The notes under the pieces: model-generated
Databases searched by the model: none
What the model was told of the DNA's origin: nothing
The model's input: only the letters and a program-made list of their open reading frames with translations
Position numbers and translations under genes: made by a program
Assembly (NCBI GenBank): GCA_045627405.1
Contig: JAZQNP010000093.1
Location: 1-64,000 of the forward strand
From: Firm-04 sp045627405
GTDB lineage: Bacteria; Bacillota; Clostridia; Oscillospirales; Ruminococcaceae
Length of the DNA: 64,000 nt
Direction of reading: 5' to 3'
Shown: in pieces, positions 48,172 to 56,225 of the stretch
Layout: each line of letters starts with the position of its first letter
Numbering within the stretch: the stretch's first letter is position 1

Positions 48172-50319
48172 TTATGCCTCAGTGCTTTCCGTGCGTTCAG
48201 CGTTCTCAGCATCCTCTGCGGGTGCCACGGGTGCCACGGGTGCCACGGTATCTGCTGCTTCCTCGGCTGCCGGAGCCTCATCGGAGTAGACGACCTCGTC
48301 TGCATCTGCCGCAGCTTCTGCCTCATCCTCTGCACCGACTGCGCGGATAGACAGGCTGATGCGCTTCTTCTCGGTGTCGATGCCGGTGATCTTCACAGTC
48401 ACGGTGTCACCGATGTTGACGACATCCTTGACGTTGGAGACATGCTCAGCGGACAGCTCGGAAATGTGGATCAGACCGTCGATGCCGCTGATGATGCGTG
48501 CAAACGCACCGAATGCGGTCACGGAAACGATCGTTGCTTCGACAACATCACCGACCTGATACTCGGTGGTGAACTTCACCCACGGATTATCCTCCGGTCT
48601 GCGGTGACCGAGGGAAATCCTGCCGGTTTCAGGGTTCAGAGCCTTGATATAGACTTCCAGCGTATCACCGACAGCGACCACATCGCTCGGCTGATGGATG
48701 CGGCTCCAACTCAGCTCAGAGACATGGACCATACCGTGGATGCCGCCGAGATCCACGAATGCGCCGTAGCTTGTGAGGGACTTGACTTCACCGGTAAAGA
48801 CATCCCCGACCTGTGCGGATTCCCAGAACTTTGCCTTTGCGGCATCGCGCTCTGCCTTCTGTACCTGACGGATGGAGCCGACAGCTCTGCGCCGCTGCTC
48901 GTTGACGTCAATGATGACAAAACGGATCTGCTGTTTGAGCAGAACATTGAGATCTGCGCCTCTGCCCAGACCGGACTGGGAAGCGGGGATAAACACATGT
49001 ACGCCGCCGCAGTCTGCGACCAGACCGCCCTTGACGACGTTCAGCACGGTGCCTTCGAGGACTTCGCCTGCTTCACTTGCTTTCAGAATGTTCTCAAAGC
49101 CGACCATCTCATCAACTCTGCGCTTGGAAAGCTGAACTGTGCCCTCCGCGTCATTCACCTGAATGACAACGAGATCCAGCTCATCACCGATCTGCACGAG
49201 ATCAGACGGCTTCTTTGAGGTGTCACTTGTCAGTTCGGAGAGGGTGATATAACCGGTCTGCTTGGCACCTACGTCAACCATCACTTCGTTGTTGCCGCTG
49301 ATGGACGCAACCTTACCGACAACCCGGTCTCCCTTTCTGATTCTCTTGTTAAAGGTTTTGTCGAGTTCCGCTTCAAACGCAGCAGCGAACTCCTCATTTT
49401 CCGGCATTGTGGTATCGGTGTCAAAAATTCCAGACATATTGGTTTGAACCTCCTTAATGATGTAGGCGGGCGTACTTGCTCCTGCCGTGATGCCGACGGA
49501 AAGCACATGCTCTCTGCCTTTCTTCTGCCATATCGCATCTGCACAGGCGCGGATGGCAGCCGCCTCCGCACGCAGTTCTTCCGGCTGCTCAATATGCCAT
49601 GTCGGGCAGTTTCTGCTGCACACGTCATAGAGCTTGACGGTATTGGAACTGTGTCTGCCGCCTGCGACGATCATCAGGTCGGATTGCCGTGAGAGCGCAT
49701 CCGCGTCCGATTGCCGTGCAGCCGTTGCATTGCAGATGGTATCGAATATCAGCACGTCGGGATCATCAGAGGGCAAAAGGTCTATACAATCCCCCCATAA
49801 TAATTTATTATACGTTGTTTGGGCTACGATTGCAAGCCCTTTTTCATACTTTCTATCAATTAAGCATTTCAGTTCTTTCCCGTCCCGAAAAACTGTGCAA
49901 TTTTCAGCACAATGACCGACAATCCCCTGCACTTCGGGGTGCTTTGGGTCTCCTGCGATGAGAATTTCGCGGCCGGAAGCACTCTGCTCCTCGACGATGC
50001 GGTGAATGCGCGCGACGAAGGGGCAGGTTGCGTCAATCACGGGATTGTCCATCTCCGCGAGCTTATCGTAGACCGCCTGCGGGACGCCGTGTGCGCGGAT
50101 AATCAGTGTTTCGCCCGGTTCGAGCGCGGAGACATCCTCAACAATGCGCGCGCCGCGGGAGAGCAGATCGCTGACCACGGCATCGTTATGTACAATCGGA
50201 CCGAGGGTTGCGACATGTTTTTCTGCATCGAGTGCCTGATATACCAGTTTGACGGCGCGGTCCACGCCGAAGCAGAAGCCGGCGGATTTTGCCGTGGTGA
50301 TTTCATAGTTTACGGGCAT
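48172..50319 (-). CDS. ispH: IspH fused to ribosomal protein S1-type domains
   Basis: One 715-residue protein joins two functions. Residues about 1-285 are 4-hydroxy-3-methylbut-2-enyl diphosphate reductase, the last step of the MEP isoprenoid pathway, with the three [4Fe-4S] cysteines in AGFCFGVDRA, DATCPFVARIH and TICNATAARQ. After a linker, four S1 RNA-binding repeats follow (each ending in a KxxxxxxKR or SLGHRRPE-type strand). An acidic Ala/Glu tail closes the protein; its VAP triplet repeat is encoded by three 9-bp repeats. This fusion is established in Clostridia. It lies 5 bp after the dacF-like gene and ends a four-gene transcript. Confidence 0.95.
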   Translation of the reverse strand: MPVNYEITTAKSAGFCFGVDRAVKLVYQALDAEKHVATLGPIVHNDAVVSDLLSRGARIVEDVSALEPGETLIIRAHGVPQAVYDKLAEMDNPVIDATCPFVARIHRIVEEQSASGREILIAGDPKHPEVQGIVGHCAENCTVFRDGKELKCLIDRKYEKGLAIVAQTTYNKLLWGDCIDLLPSDDPDVLIFDTICNATAARQSDADALSRQSDLMIVAGGRHSSNTVKLYDVCSRNCPTWHIEQPEELRAEAAAIRACADAIWQKKGREHVLSVGITAGASTPAYIIKEVQTNMSGIFDTDTTMPENEEFAAAFEAELDKTFNKRIRKGDRVVGKVASISGNNEVMVDVGAKQTGYITLSELTSDTSKKPSDLVQIGDELDLVVIQVNDAEGTVQLSKRRVDEMVGFENILKASEAGEVLEGTVLNVVKGGLVADCGGVHVFIPASQSGLGRGADLNVLLKQQIRFVIIDVNEQRRRAVGSIRQVQKAERDAAKAKFWESAQVGDVFTGEVKSLTSYGAFVDLGGIHGMVHVSELSWSRIHQPSDVVAVGDTLEVYIKALNPETGRISLGHRRPEDNPWVKFTTEYQVGDVVEATIVSVTAFGAFARIISGIDGLIHISELSAEHVSNVKDVVNIGDTVTVKITGIDTEKKRISLSIRAVGAEDEAEAAADADEVVYSDEAPAAEEAADTVAPVAPVAPAEDAENAERTESTEA
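48221..48247 (+). repeat. Three 9-bp tandem repeats in the ispH-S1 tail
   Basis: GGTGCCACG occurs three times in a row and encodes, on the minus strand, a VAP repeat. Copy-number change would keep the frame. Confidence 0.85.
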
Positions 50320-50324
50320 AGCAG

Positions 50325-51680
50325 TTACTCCTCACTGTCCTGCGGCAGGGTTTCGTCCGCGTCGGTTTCTGCTGCGGATGTTGCAGTTGTCACGGTTGTT
50401 GCGGTTGTCACAGTTGCAGCAGTTGACGCCGCCGCGGAAGCTGTTGCCGGGGCGGCGGTTGTGGGTTCCGGCGGTGCGGTTTCTGCCGGAGCAGATGTCA
50501 CGGCAGATGTCACGGTGGTCGTCTCCTCAGACAGAGCCGGTGTCGTTGTGGTGGTTTCTGCGGTCGTGGTTTCCTCCGGCTGATCGGAATACCGCTGCAT
50601 CGCATCTGCCGGAAGCTGTGTCATCATATAGAGTGTCAGTGTGTCTGCGATCGCTTCATACGGATCTTTGGGCTTGCAGCCGGCGACAACGGCAAGATAT
50701 ACATTGCCGCTGTCATCCTCCGCCCATGAGGCAAGGCACTGTCCTGCTTCATCGGTATAGCCGGTTTTGCCGCCGACAACCGTAATCGGCAGCCCGTAGC
50801 GTTCGCGCAGTTCATTGCCTGTCATGCGGCTGAGCATCGTGCTTTTGAGCGTCAGACCGTTGGTGTGATGCGGATTCGGCTCGGTGATATACACCGCCGT
50901 GGACATCAGCTTTGCACAGACCGGATCCTGAATTGCATAGCCGAGCATGATTGCGACATCCTGCGCAGTGCTGTAATGGATGTTATCATAAAGACCGGTG
51001 CAGTTGACAAAGTGCGTGTGTGAAAGCCCCATTTCCTCGGCGTAGGCATTCATCTCAGCGACGAACGCCGCTTCACTGCCGCTTGCGAGCTTTGCCAGCA
51101 TGAGCGCGGCATCTGCGCCGGAGGGCAGCATCGTGCCGTAAAGCAGATCCTCGACCGTCACCGATTCAAATTCCATGAAGCCCGCACAGGACGCGCTGTT
51201 CTGCCAAGCATACGACAGAATGTCGCTGTCCATTGTGACGGCAGTCTGCAAATTGTCCGTGCCGCAGAGCCTGAAATAGGTCAGCATCGTCATGATTTTC
51301 GTCATGGATGCGGGAAAAATCACCGCATCGGCATTGCGCTCCGCGAGCAGAACGCAGCCGTTCTCCTGCACGGCAATCAGTGCCGCGGTGTTGCCGTAGA
51401 CCAGATCTGCGGACAGGGCGACGGTTTTGGTCGTGCGGGTTGCAGCCGGCGGATACAGCGTGACAGTGGTAGTGGTCGTTGCGGCGGTTTCGGTGGTTGT
51501 CTCCGGGATGACCGCAGTCGGCTCGGCATCGGGCGCATTGCGCAGCCCTGCCACGATCAGATAAACGGCATAGCCGATGCCGCAGAGCATCAGTATTCCG
51601 CAGAACAGCACCGCGACGCGCAGAAAAACTGCAACCGGACTGCGCTTGCGCCGCTTTTGTTCGGAATTGTGTTCTGCCAC
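50325..51680 (-). CDS. D-alanyl-D-alanine carboxypeptidase, S11/DacF type
   Basis: The 451-residue protein has an N-terminal membrane anchor (about residues 18-40), a Thr-rich linker, the SxxK motif in FPASMTKIMTMLTYFRL, SGADAALMLAKL at the SxN position (Ala replaces the usual Asn) and KTG in VVGGKTGYTDEAGQ. A long Thr/Ala-rich C-terminal tail follows instead of a membrane helix. It trims the terminal D-Ala of peptidoglycan stem peptides. The start is a GTG at 51680: the upstream AAAGGCGGTGATC is almost fully complementary to the 16S rRNA 3' end. It lies between the zinc-ribbon genes and ispH. Confidence 0.9.
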   Translation of the reverse strand: MAEHNSEQKRRKRSPVAVFLRVAVLFCGILMLCGIGYAVYLIVAGLRNAPDAEPTAVIPETTTETAATTTTTVTLYPPAATRTTKTVALSADLVYGNTAALIAVQENGCVLLAERNADAVIFPASMTKIMTMLTYFRLCGTDNLQTAVTMDSDILSYAWQNSASCAGFMEFESVTVEDLLYGTMLPSGADAALMLAKLASGSEAAFVAEMNAYAEEMGLSHTHFVNCTGLYDNIHYSTAQDVAIMLGYAIQDPVCAKLMSTAVYITEPNPHHTNGLTLKSTMLSRMTGNELRERYGLPITVVGGKTGYTDEAGQCLASWAEDDSGNVYLAVVAGCKPKDPYEAIADTLTLYMMTQLPADAMQRYSDQPEETTTAETTTTTPALSEETTTVTSAVTSAPAETAPPEPTTAAPATASAAASTAATVTTATTVTTATSAAETDADETLPQDSEE

Positions 51681-51729
51681 GCGATCACCGCCTTTGCTTT
51701 CGGAAAAATGACTGTGCTGTTTTACTGTT

Positions 51730-52971
51730 TTACTGTGCGTTGTTGTTCCCGTTCTTTTCGGCATTCTGTGCCGCAGAAGCTTCGGAAGCCTCGGAAGCCG
51801 CTTGCGGAGCCGGCTGACGGCTGCCGCAGCTCTTACAGAACATTGCCTTCGGAGAGATCGGCTGACCGCAGGAAACGCAGCGGCGAACGGGATCGGTATC
51901 TGCCGCCGGCAATGATTTTGTCTGAACCGGAGCGGGTGCCGGTGTGGGCGCAGGTGCAGGTGCAGGAGCGGGTGCCGGCTGTGCAACCGGCTGTGCAACC
52001 GGCTGCGGCGCAGTTTCTGCTGCTGCGGATTTTTTCTTCGCAGCATTTTTCATAATGCCTGCAATGACAAGGAGAATGATGCCGAGCAGAAGCTCTGCAC
52101 CGAAAATAAACCAGAGCGGAACCCGGATGGCGTTTGCCAGCGGGTAGAGACCGATCTCACTGCTCTGCCGGATCAGCGAGTAGATCGCAATGACAGTCAG
52201 ACCGACCAGCAGAATTGCAGCCGGAATCAGAAGCAGAAGACCGACGCTGTGCAGAACACCGCGCTTGGGTGCGCCGCTGTTCCTGCGGACGACCATCCAC
52301 CGCCAGCACACGAGAATCAGCAGGACTGCATCGAGGATCAGCCGCCAGATGCTGACACCGAACCGTGCGAGCAGTTTGCCGAATGTGCTGCCGTAGACAG
52401 ATGACATGAGGTTGTTGAATTTCCGGATGGACGCTGCCGACTCATCACGCAGATCCTCTTTGTCGGAATCGGTGATATGGAGCTTTGCCTGCTTGTAGAT
52501 GGTGTCCTCTGCATTGTCCAGCAGATCGGTGAGTTCGTCGTCCGAGATCTTCACAACGGTGTCCGAGCTGCCTTCGAGCAGCTTGCGGTTATCGGTGAGC
52601 TTTTCGGAGATCAGATCCTCGATGTCCATTGCATTGATGATCTTTTCGACGCTGTCATCCGAGAGCTGATAATCTTTGAGGTACTGCTCATTGACATATG
52701 CCGCGACGGTTTTCCCGACGGTCGGAATGGTGAAATCTGAGATGCGGGAGTCTTCGATGCCGTTGCTCAGGCGGGTGTTGCGCATATAGTCGCGCACACA
52801 GAGGTTTGCGTTGATGCAGCCGATCAGGATCAGCACAGCGACTGCACAGAGAAAACCGTGCCAGACGCGGTATCCGGCGGAGCGCAGCCGCTTTTTGCCG
52901 CATGTGCCGCAGATGCCCTTGTCGTCATATGTACCGCCGCACTGACAGCGTACTTCTTTGGACTTTGCCAT
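51730..52971 (-). CDS. Zinc-ribbon membrane protein, tandem paralogue B
   Basis: The 413-residue protein has an N-terminal CxC...CxxC zinc motif (CQCGGTYDDKGICGTCGKK), a first membrane span (GFLCAVAVLILIGCI), an extracellular domain of about 150 residues (GKTVAAYVNEQYLKDY through DSDKEDLRDESA), three more spans (about residues 210-300), an Ala/Pro linker and a C-terminal zinc ribbon (CVSCGQPISPKAMFCKSCGSR). It is clearly paralogous to the gene just upstream over most of its length. AAAGGAGG precedes ATG 52971. The family is not recognised; the mix suggests a membrane sensor or scaffold. Confidence 0.78.
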   Translation of the reverse strand: MAKSKEVRCQCGGTYDDKGICGTCGKKRLRSAGYRVWHGFLCAVAVLILIGCINANLCVRDYMRNTRLSNGIEDSRISDFTIPTVGKTVAAYVNEQYLKDYQLSDDSVEKIINAMDIEDLISEKLTDNRKLLEGSSDTVVKISDDELTDLLDNAEDTIYKQAKLHITDSDKEDLRDESAASIRKFNNLMSSVYGSTFGKLLARFGVSIWRLILDAVLLILVCWRWMVVRRNSGAPKRGVLHSVGLLLLIPAAILLVGLTVIAIYSLIRQSSEIGLYPLANAIRVPLWFIFGAELLLGIILLVIAGIMKNAAKKKSAAAETAPQPVAQPVAQPAPAPAPAPAPTPAPAPVQTKSLPAADTDPVRRCVSCGQPISPKAMFCKSCGSRQPAPQAASEASEASAAQNAEKNGNNNAQ

Positions 52972-53015
52972 GAGAAAATCCTCCTTTTCTTGCCTGTTTT
53001 TCAAACGTCACAGTT

Positions 53016-54254
53016 TCAGAAGAGACTGTTTTCGTCGGAAATGACCGGATCCGTCGTTTCCGGCGTTTCGGGAACGGACGGAATCGTGGGAACAGACGGC
53101 ACTTCCGGAACCTCCGGCACGTCCGGTACTTCCGGTACTTCCGGTACAGCGGTTTCAGCCGGAGCAGCCTGCGGCACGGGCTTTGACGGAGCGGCATTCA
53201 GATTCTTGCCGCAGTAGCTGCAAAAGCCTGCGTCCTTTGCGATTTCTCTGCCACAGTAGATGCAGAAGCGTTTTTCGAGCGTGCTGCGTGCAGGGGCGGG
53301 GCTGTGCGGGACATTGACTGTGTCCATTTTCGCTCTGCCGGTTCTGTTTCTGACCGGCAGCGATGCCGCGGTTTCCTTGTATTCCGCACGCGCCTCCTGA
53401 TAGCCTGCGAGCGAAATCAGGAAACAGCCGAGTGCGATCTCAAAAATGCAGAGAATCCACATCGGAGCGCGCAGAGCCTTTGTGAATGCGTACATGCCGA
53501 CAATGCCGTCCTTGACAAAGAGCGAGGCAATGCCGAAGACAGCCAGCAGAATCAGCGTAATCGCCATCGGGATGAGGAGCGTTTTGCCCATGCCGCGCAG
53601 GGCATTGGTTTTCTTGCTGCCGCTGACTTCATGGATGTTCATCCAGCGCAGCAGCAAGAGAATCAGCAGCACGACATCCAGCACATAGTGCCAGCGGCTC
53701 ATGCGAAACCGGGCAAGTCCTCTGCCGAATTTGCTGCCGTACACCGCGCTCATGATTTTATTGAACGTGCTGAGCGGCTTTTCAGCCGAAGTGCGGAGCT
53801 CTTCCTTGTCCGAGTCCTCGATGACCAGCAGACATTTGTCGTAGAGCGCGTCCTCGCTGTATTCGAGCAGCCCAACGATTTCATCCGCTGTGATGCTGAC
53901 GACCTCATCGGTGTCGCCGCGCAGCAGACTTCCGTACCGGTCGAGCTTCTCCGCGATGAAGGACGGAATGCCCATTTCATCGACTGCCGCGGAGACGTCC
54001 TCCCCTGTGACCTTTTCATCGGTGACGTAGTCCGCTTTGATGAGGGCTGCGACCGTTTTGCCGGTGAACGGGATTTTTGTGTCGGAAAGCTGCGACGTAC
54101 TCATTGCCGCCGCAGGCTGATTGGTCTGGATGTATCTCCGCATGCAGAATGTGGTGTTGATGCAGCAGAGCAGGATCAGTGCTGCGATGACGCAGAGGAA
54201 ACCGTGCAGTCTGCGGTAGCCTGCCGAGCGGGGTGCTGTTTCGGAACATGACAT
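53016..54254 (-). CDS. Zinc-ribbon membrane protein, tandem paralogue A
   Basis: The 412-residue protein shares with the next gene the segments RSAGYRRLHGFLCVIAALIL, GKTVAALI, EKLDRYGSLLRGDTDEVVSI, MSAVYGSKFGRGLARFRMSR and LRAPMWILCIFEIALGC. It lacks the N-terminal zinc motif but has the C-terminal ribbon CIYCGREIAKDAGFCSYCGKN, then a Pro/Val/Glu repeat tail (PEV units). Four membrane spans flank an extracellular domain of about 150 residues. AAAGGAG precedes ATG 54254. It is the first gene of a transcript continuing through its paralogue, the S11 carboxypeptidase and ispH-S1. Confidence 0.78.
   Translation of the reverse strand: MSCSETAPRSAGYRRLHGFLCVIAALILLCCINTTFCMRRYIQTNQPAAAMSTSQLSDTKIPFTGKTVAALIKADYVTDEKVTGEDVSAAVDEMGIPSFIAEKLDRYGSLLRGDTDEVVSITADEIVGLLEYSEDALYDKCLLVIEDSDKEELRTSAEKPLSTFNKIMSAVYGSKFGRGLARFRMSRWHYVLDVVLLILLLLRWMNIHEVSGSKKTNALRGMGKTLLIPMAITLILLAVFGIASLFVKDGIVGMYAFTKALRAPMWILCIFEIALGCFLISLAGYQEARAEYKETAASLPVRNRTGRAKMDTVNVPHSPAPARSTLEKRFCIYCGREIAKDAGFCSYCGKNLNAAPSKPVPQAAPAETAVPEVPEVPDVPEVPEVPSVPTIPSVPETPETTDPVISDENSLF
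53101..53145 (+). repeat. Five 9-bp tandem repeats encoding PEV/PDV units
   Basis: Five consecutive 9-mers related to ACTTCCGGT encode, on the minus strand, five P-(E/D)-V triplets. The units differ by a few bases, so the array is older than the 48221 array. Confidence 0.8.
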
Positions 54255-54305
54255 GAAAAACGACTCCTTTTCTTTTTGATTGCGGGCATAATTCTCTATT
54301 ATAGT

Positions 54306-54334
54306 ATTATAGCACATTCTCGGTACCTTGTCAA
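54306..54334 (-). promoter_or_regulatory. Promoter of the zinc-ribbon/dacF-like/ispH operon
   Basis: Minus strand: TTGACA (54329-54334), 17 bp, TATAAT (54306-54311) with an extended TG. Confidence 0.8.
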
Positions 54335-54406
54335 CCGACGGGCGGCAGGGAAAACCGTTTTTTGCCGCTTGCGAAAGCGTGTATTGCACTTTCAAACGCC
54401 GATAGC

Positions 54407-54435
54407 TTGACAGTCGATGCACTCTGTGCTATACT
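54407..54435 (+). promoter_or_regulatory. Plus-strand promoter before a small ORF
   Basis: TTGACA (54407-54412), 17 bp, TATACT (54430-54435) with an extended TG. It starts transcription toward the 28-codon ORF and the AT-rich gene pair. Confidence 0.7.
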
Positions 54436-54445
54436 GAAAAGAAAA

Positions 54446-54532
54446 ATGGACGATCAGATGTGGACTTTCGTGCGAATGTTCAAGCTGTCGAACATTGTCG
54501 GTCTGTCTGATTACATCACATCAGCAATGTAA
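54446..54532 (+). CDS. Possible 28-residue small protein
   Basis: An ATG 10 bp after the -10 of a consensus promoter opens a 28-codon frame (MDDQMWTFVRMFKLSNIVGL then SDYITSAM). No ribosome site precedes it and the product is unknown, so it would be a leaderless or poorly translated peptide. It may instead be a chance frame inside a leader RNA. The GC level is near that of the flanking genome, not of the AT-rich pair downstream. Confidence 0.3.
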   Translation: MDDQMWTFVRMFKLSNIVGLSDYITSAM

Positions 54533-54613
54533 CACGCTTTTTGATATACGACTAACATGTTGCTCCACATACTCGGATATTGTGAAGTTTTAGTGAAAAA
54601 TCGTCGGAGACTA

Positions 54614-54640
54614 TTGACAATTTTTCCGAAGTCCTATATA
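54614..54640 (+). promoter_or_regulatory. Candidate promoter of the AT-rich secreted pair
   Basis: TTGACA (54614-54619) is followed 17 bp later by TATATT (54637-54642 region), about 80 bp before the first gene. Base composition turns AT-rich here. Confidence 0.6.
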
Positions 54641-54718
54641 TTATACAATAAAGGTGGGTGAGTTTTCTGCGCCATTTCAACAATGTATTAAATGTATTAG
54701 ATAATGGAGGGATGCTTT

Positions 54719-55117
54719 ATGAAAATACGCCATCTTATCTTTCCGATTGCTTGCATTGGAATTGCTATTGCATTTGTATGCGCTGGAAAATATGCTAGGA
54801 CTGTCTCATCTGGCGCAGAAATTGAAAGCGTTGGATTCTCTTCTTCAACCACAGACAACACTAAGAATAACCAAATGGATATTTCTGTTTTATACTCTCA
54901 AGTTCAAGAAAAATTCATCAATACTATCGAAAAATTCAACAATGAACACGGAACACAATTTGCAATTGCGACCCCAAATGACCTTGAAATTAGTGGGAAC
55001 GATGCACAGCAAGTTTATCAAAATATGCTAAATATGACTCAAGAAGAATATTGGAATACGCTTGAGAAAGCGTATGAAGATAGTGAAAGTTTTAGCTTAG
55101 AAGATGATGAAATATGA
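54719..55117 (+). CDS. Secreted or membrane-anchored small protein A of an AT-rich pair
   Basis: The 132-residue protein has a signal or anchor segment (MKIRHLIFPIACIGIAIAFV, to about residue 22), a Ser/Thr/Asn-rich linker, and a helical domain at residues 73-119 that aligns without gaps over 47 residues to residues 55-101 of the next protein (16 identities, including FN, GTQ, VY, W and the final AY). GGAGGG precedes ATG 54719. Its codons are AT-rich (AAA, ATT, TTT common), unlike neighbouring genes. The stop overlaps the next ATG by 4 bp. The family is not recognised. Confidence 0.75.
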   Translation: MKIRHLIFPIACIGIAIAFVCAGKYARTVSSGAEIESVGFSSSTTDNTKNNQMDISVLYSQVQEKFINTIEKFNNEHGTQFAIATPNDLEISGNDAQQVYQNMLNMTQEEYWNTLEKAYEDSESFSLEDDEI

Positions 55118-55848
55118 ACTATGACAGGAGGTTAAACAGGAAAAGATTTAGATTCAAAAGAGCATTTGCTTTGCTGCTTTCGTCGCTTTTAATGTTCGCA
55201 TCACACGCCTCAATGTTTCAAGTCGAAGCGTCATCCAATTTAGATCTTGATTTTTATGAGAGAATAATTGCGGAATTCAACAGCCAATATGGAACTCAAT
55301 ATAAAATTGCTTCAGAAGAGGAACTCAACGCTGCTAAGCTGGATGTCGATGAAGTATACAATCATATTTGCGATTTGGATGCAGATGAGTTTTGGGATGA
55401 GTTGTATGCAGCCTATCAGAATGATCAAGATACTGAAGAGTTGTCTATTTCAGAAGAAATATACGCTTCTACTAGCATGACTGATACATCTATCAACAGC
55501 GTTCTTGATACTCCAACAGCAATCACTCAATATTATTACTATCACGGATATTCAAACCAATATATATGTTTCACATTCAATCGAATTTACGTAAGCGGTC
55601 AATATCATTATATCACTCTTTTAGGGTATGGGTCTCAATTATCAAACGCCCATTATCCAGAATATGTTGTAACTGGCATAAATTCCACCACGTTATTAAA
55701 TTCTGCGCAAGAAATGACAATCTATTATTATCGACAAAAATATGTTGGATACGGAATTATACAAACTGTGTATAACCCCGGACCTTATGCGATAACATTT
55801 TCTGCTACTGGCGATAATATCTGGGGTTCTTACGGTGGCGAACTGTAA
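55114..55848 (+). CDS. Secreted protein B of an AT-rich pair
   Basis: The 244-residue protein has a basic N terminus (NRKRFRFKRAF), a hydrophobic signal (about residues 17-33) with likely cleavage after VEA, the 47-residue shared domain (55-101), an acidic Ser-rich linker and a C-terminal domain of about 110 residues rich in Tyr, Ser and Thr strands (ITQYYYYHGYSNQYICFTF, YHYITLLGYG, GYGIIQTVYNPGPYAITF). It looks like an exported beta-rich domain. No cell-wall sorting signal is seen. Translation is coupled to gene A. The low GC and codon use suggest recent transfer. Function unknown; a toxin, adhesin or bacteriocin-like role is only speculation. Confidence 0.75.
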   Translation: MNYDRRLNRKRFRFKRAFALLLSSLLMFASHASMFQVEASSNLDLDFYERIIAEFNSQYGTQYKIASEEELNAAKLDVDEVYNHICDLDADEFWDELYAAYQNDQDTEELSISEEIYASTSMTDTSINSVLDTPTAITQYYYYHGYSNQYICFTFNRIYVSGQYHYITLLGYGSQLSNAHYPEYVVTGINSTTLLNSAQEMTIYYYRQKYVGYGIIQTVYNPGPYAITFSATGDNIWGSYGGEL

Positions 55849-55942
55849 ATATTAGATATTAGTTCCGTACACCATCTGTGCTGGCTCTGATCCAGAGGAC
55901 ATTGCCGCAGCAGACAGCGGTAGAACCAATACCGACTGAACG

Positions 55943-55976
55943 AAAAGGACGAGGGCAACCCCGTCCTTTTTATTTA
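55943..55976 (+). terminator. Terminator of the AT-rich pair
   Basis: AAAGGACGAGG pairs with CCCCGTCCTTT around a short loop, followed by a T-rich tract. It lies about 95 bp past the stop of gene B; the stretch between holds no gene. Confidence 0.8.
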
Positions 55977-56005
55977 TTCAGTCCGGCAATGAGGCGCGTC
56001 TCCCA

Positions 56006-56047
56006 AGCCCTCGATCACCACGCGCACGGTGCGTGAGATCGAGGGCT
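56006..56047. repeat. Large inverted repeat between the AT-rich pair and zur
   Basis: AGCCCTCGATC and GATCGAGGGCT form a perfect 11-bp stem; inside, CACGC...GTGCGTG can pair further. No T-run follows. It is GC-rich, unlike the island to its left. It might be a remnant of a mobile-element end or a structured RNA. Confidence 0.55.
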
Positions 56048-56141
56048 GTCTCCTGTGTCGGCTTTCCGGTGCAGCGCGAAGGAGTGCAGAGGGAACGGCT
56101 GCCGCAATACCCCTTTTGCAATTCACGGGCGCAGCCCTGAT

Positions 56142-56170
56142 TTGACAAATGTGCTGATCTGTGGTATAAT
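56142..56170 (+). promoter_or_regulatory. Promoter of the zur-znuACB operon
   Basis: TTGACA (56142-56147), 17 bp, TATAAT (56165-56170) with an extended TG; a full consensus match. Confidence 0.85.
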
Positions 56171-56182
56171 AGCACTGCAATA

Positions 56183-56197
56183 TGATATTGATTTTCA
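56183..56197. promoter_or_regulatory. Fur-family operator (probable Zur box)
   Basis: TGATATT-G-ATTTTCA matches the 7-1-7 Fur-family box TGATAAT-N-ATTATCA at 12 of 14 defined positions. It begins 12 bp after the -10, over the transcription start, so a zinc-loaded repressor bound here would block the operon. Confidence 0.65.
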
Positions 56198-56225
56198 GTT
56201 TCGATTTGAAAGGAGCGTGTCCGTC

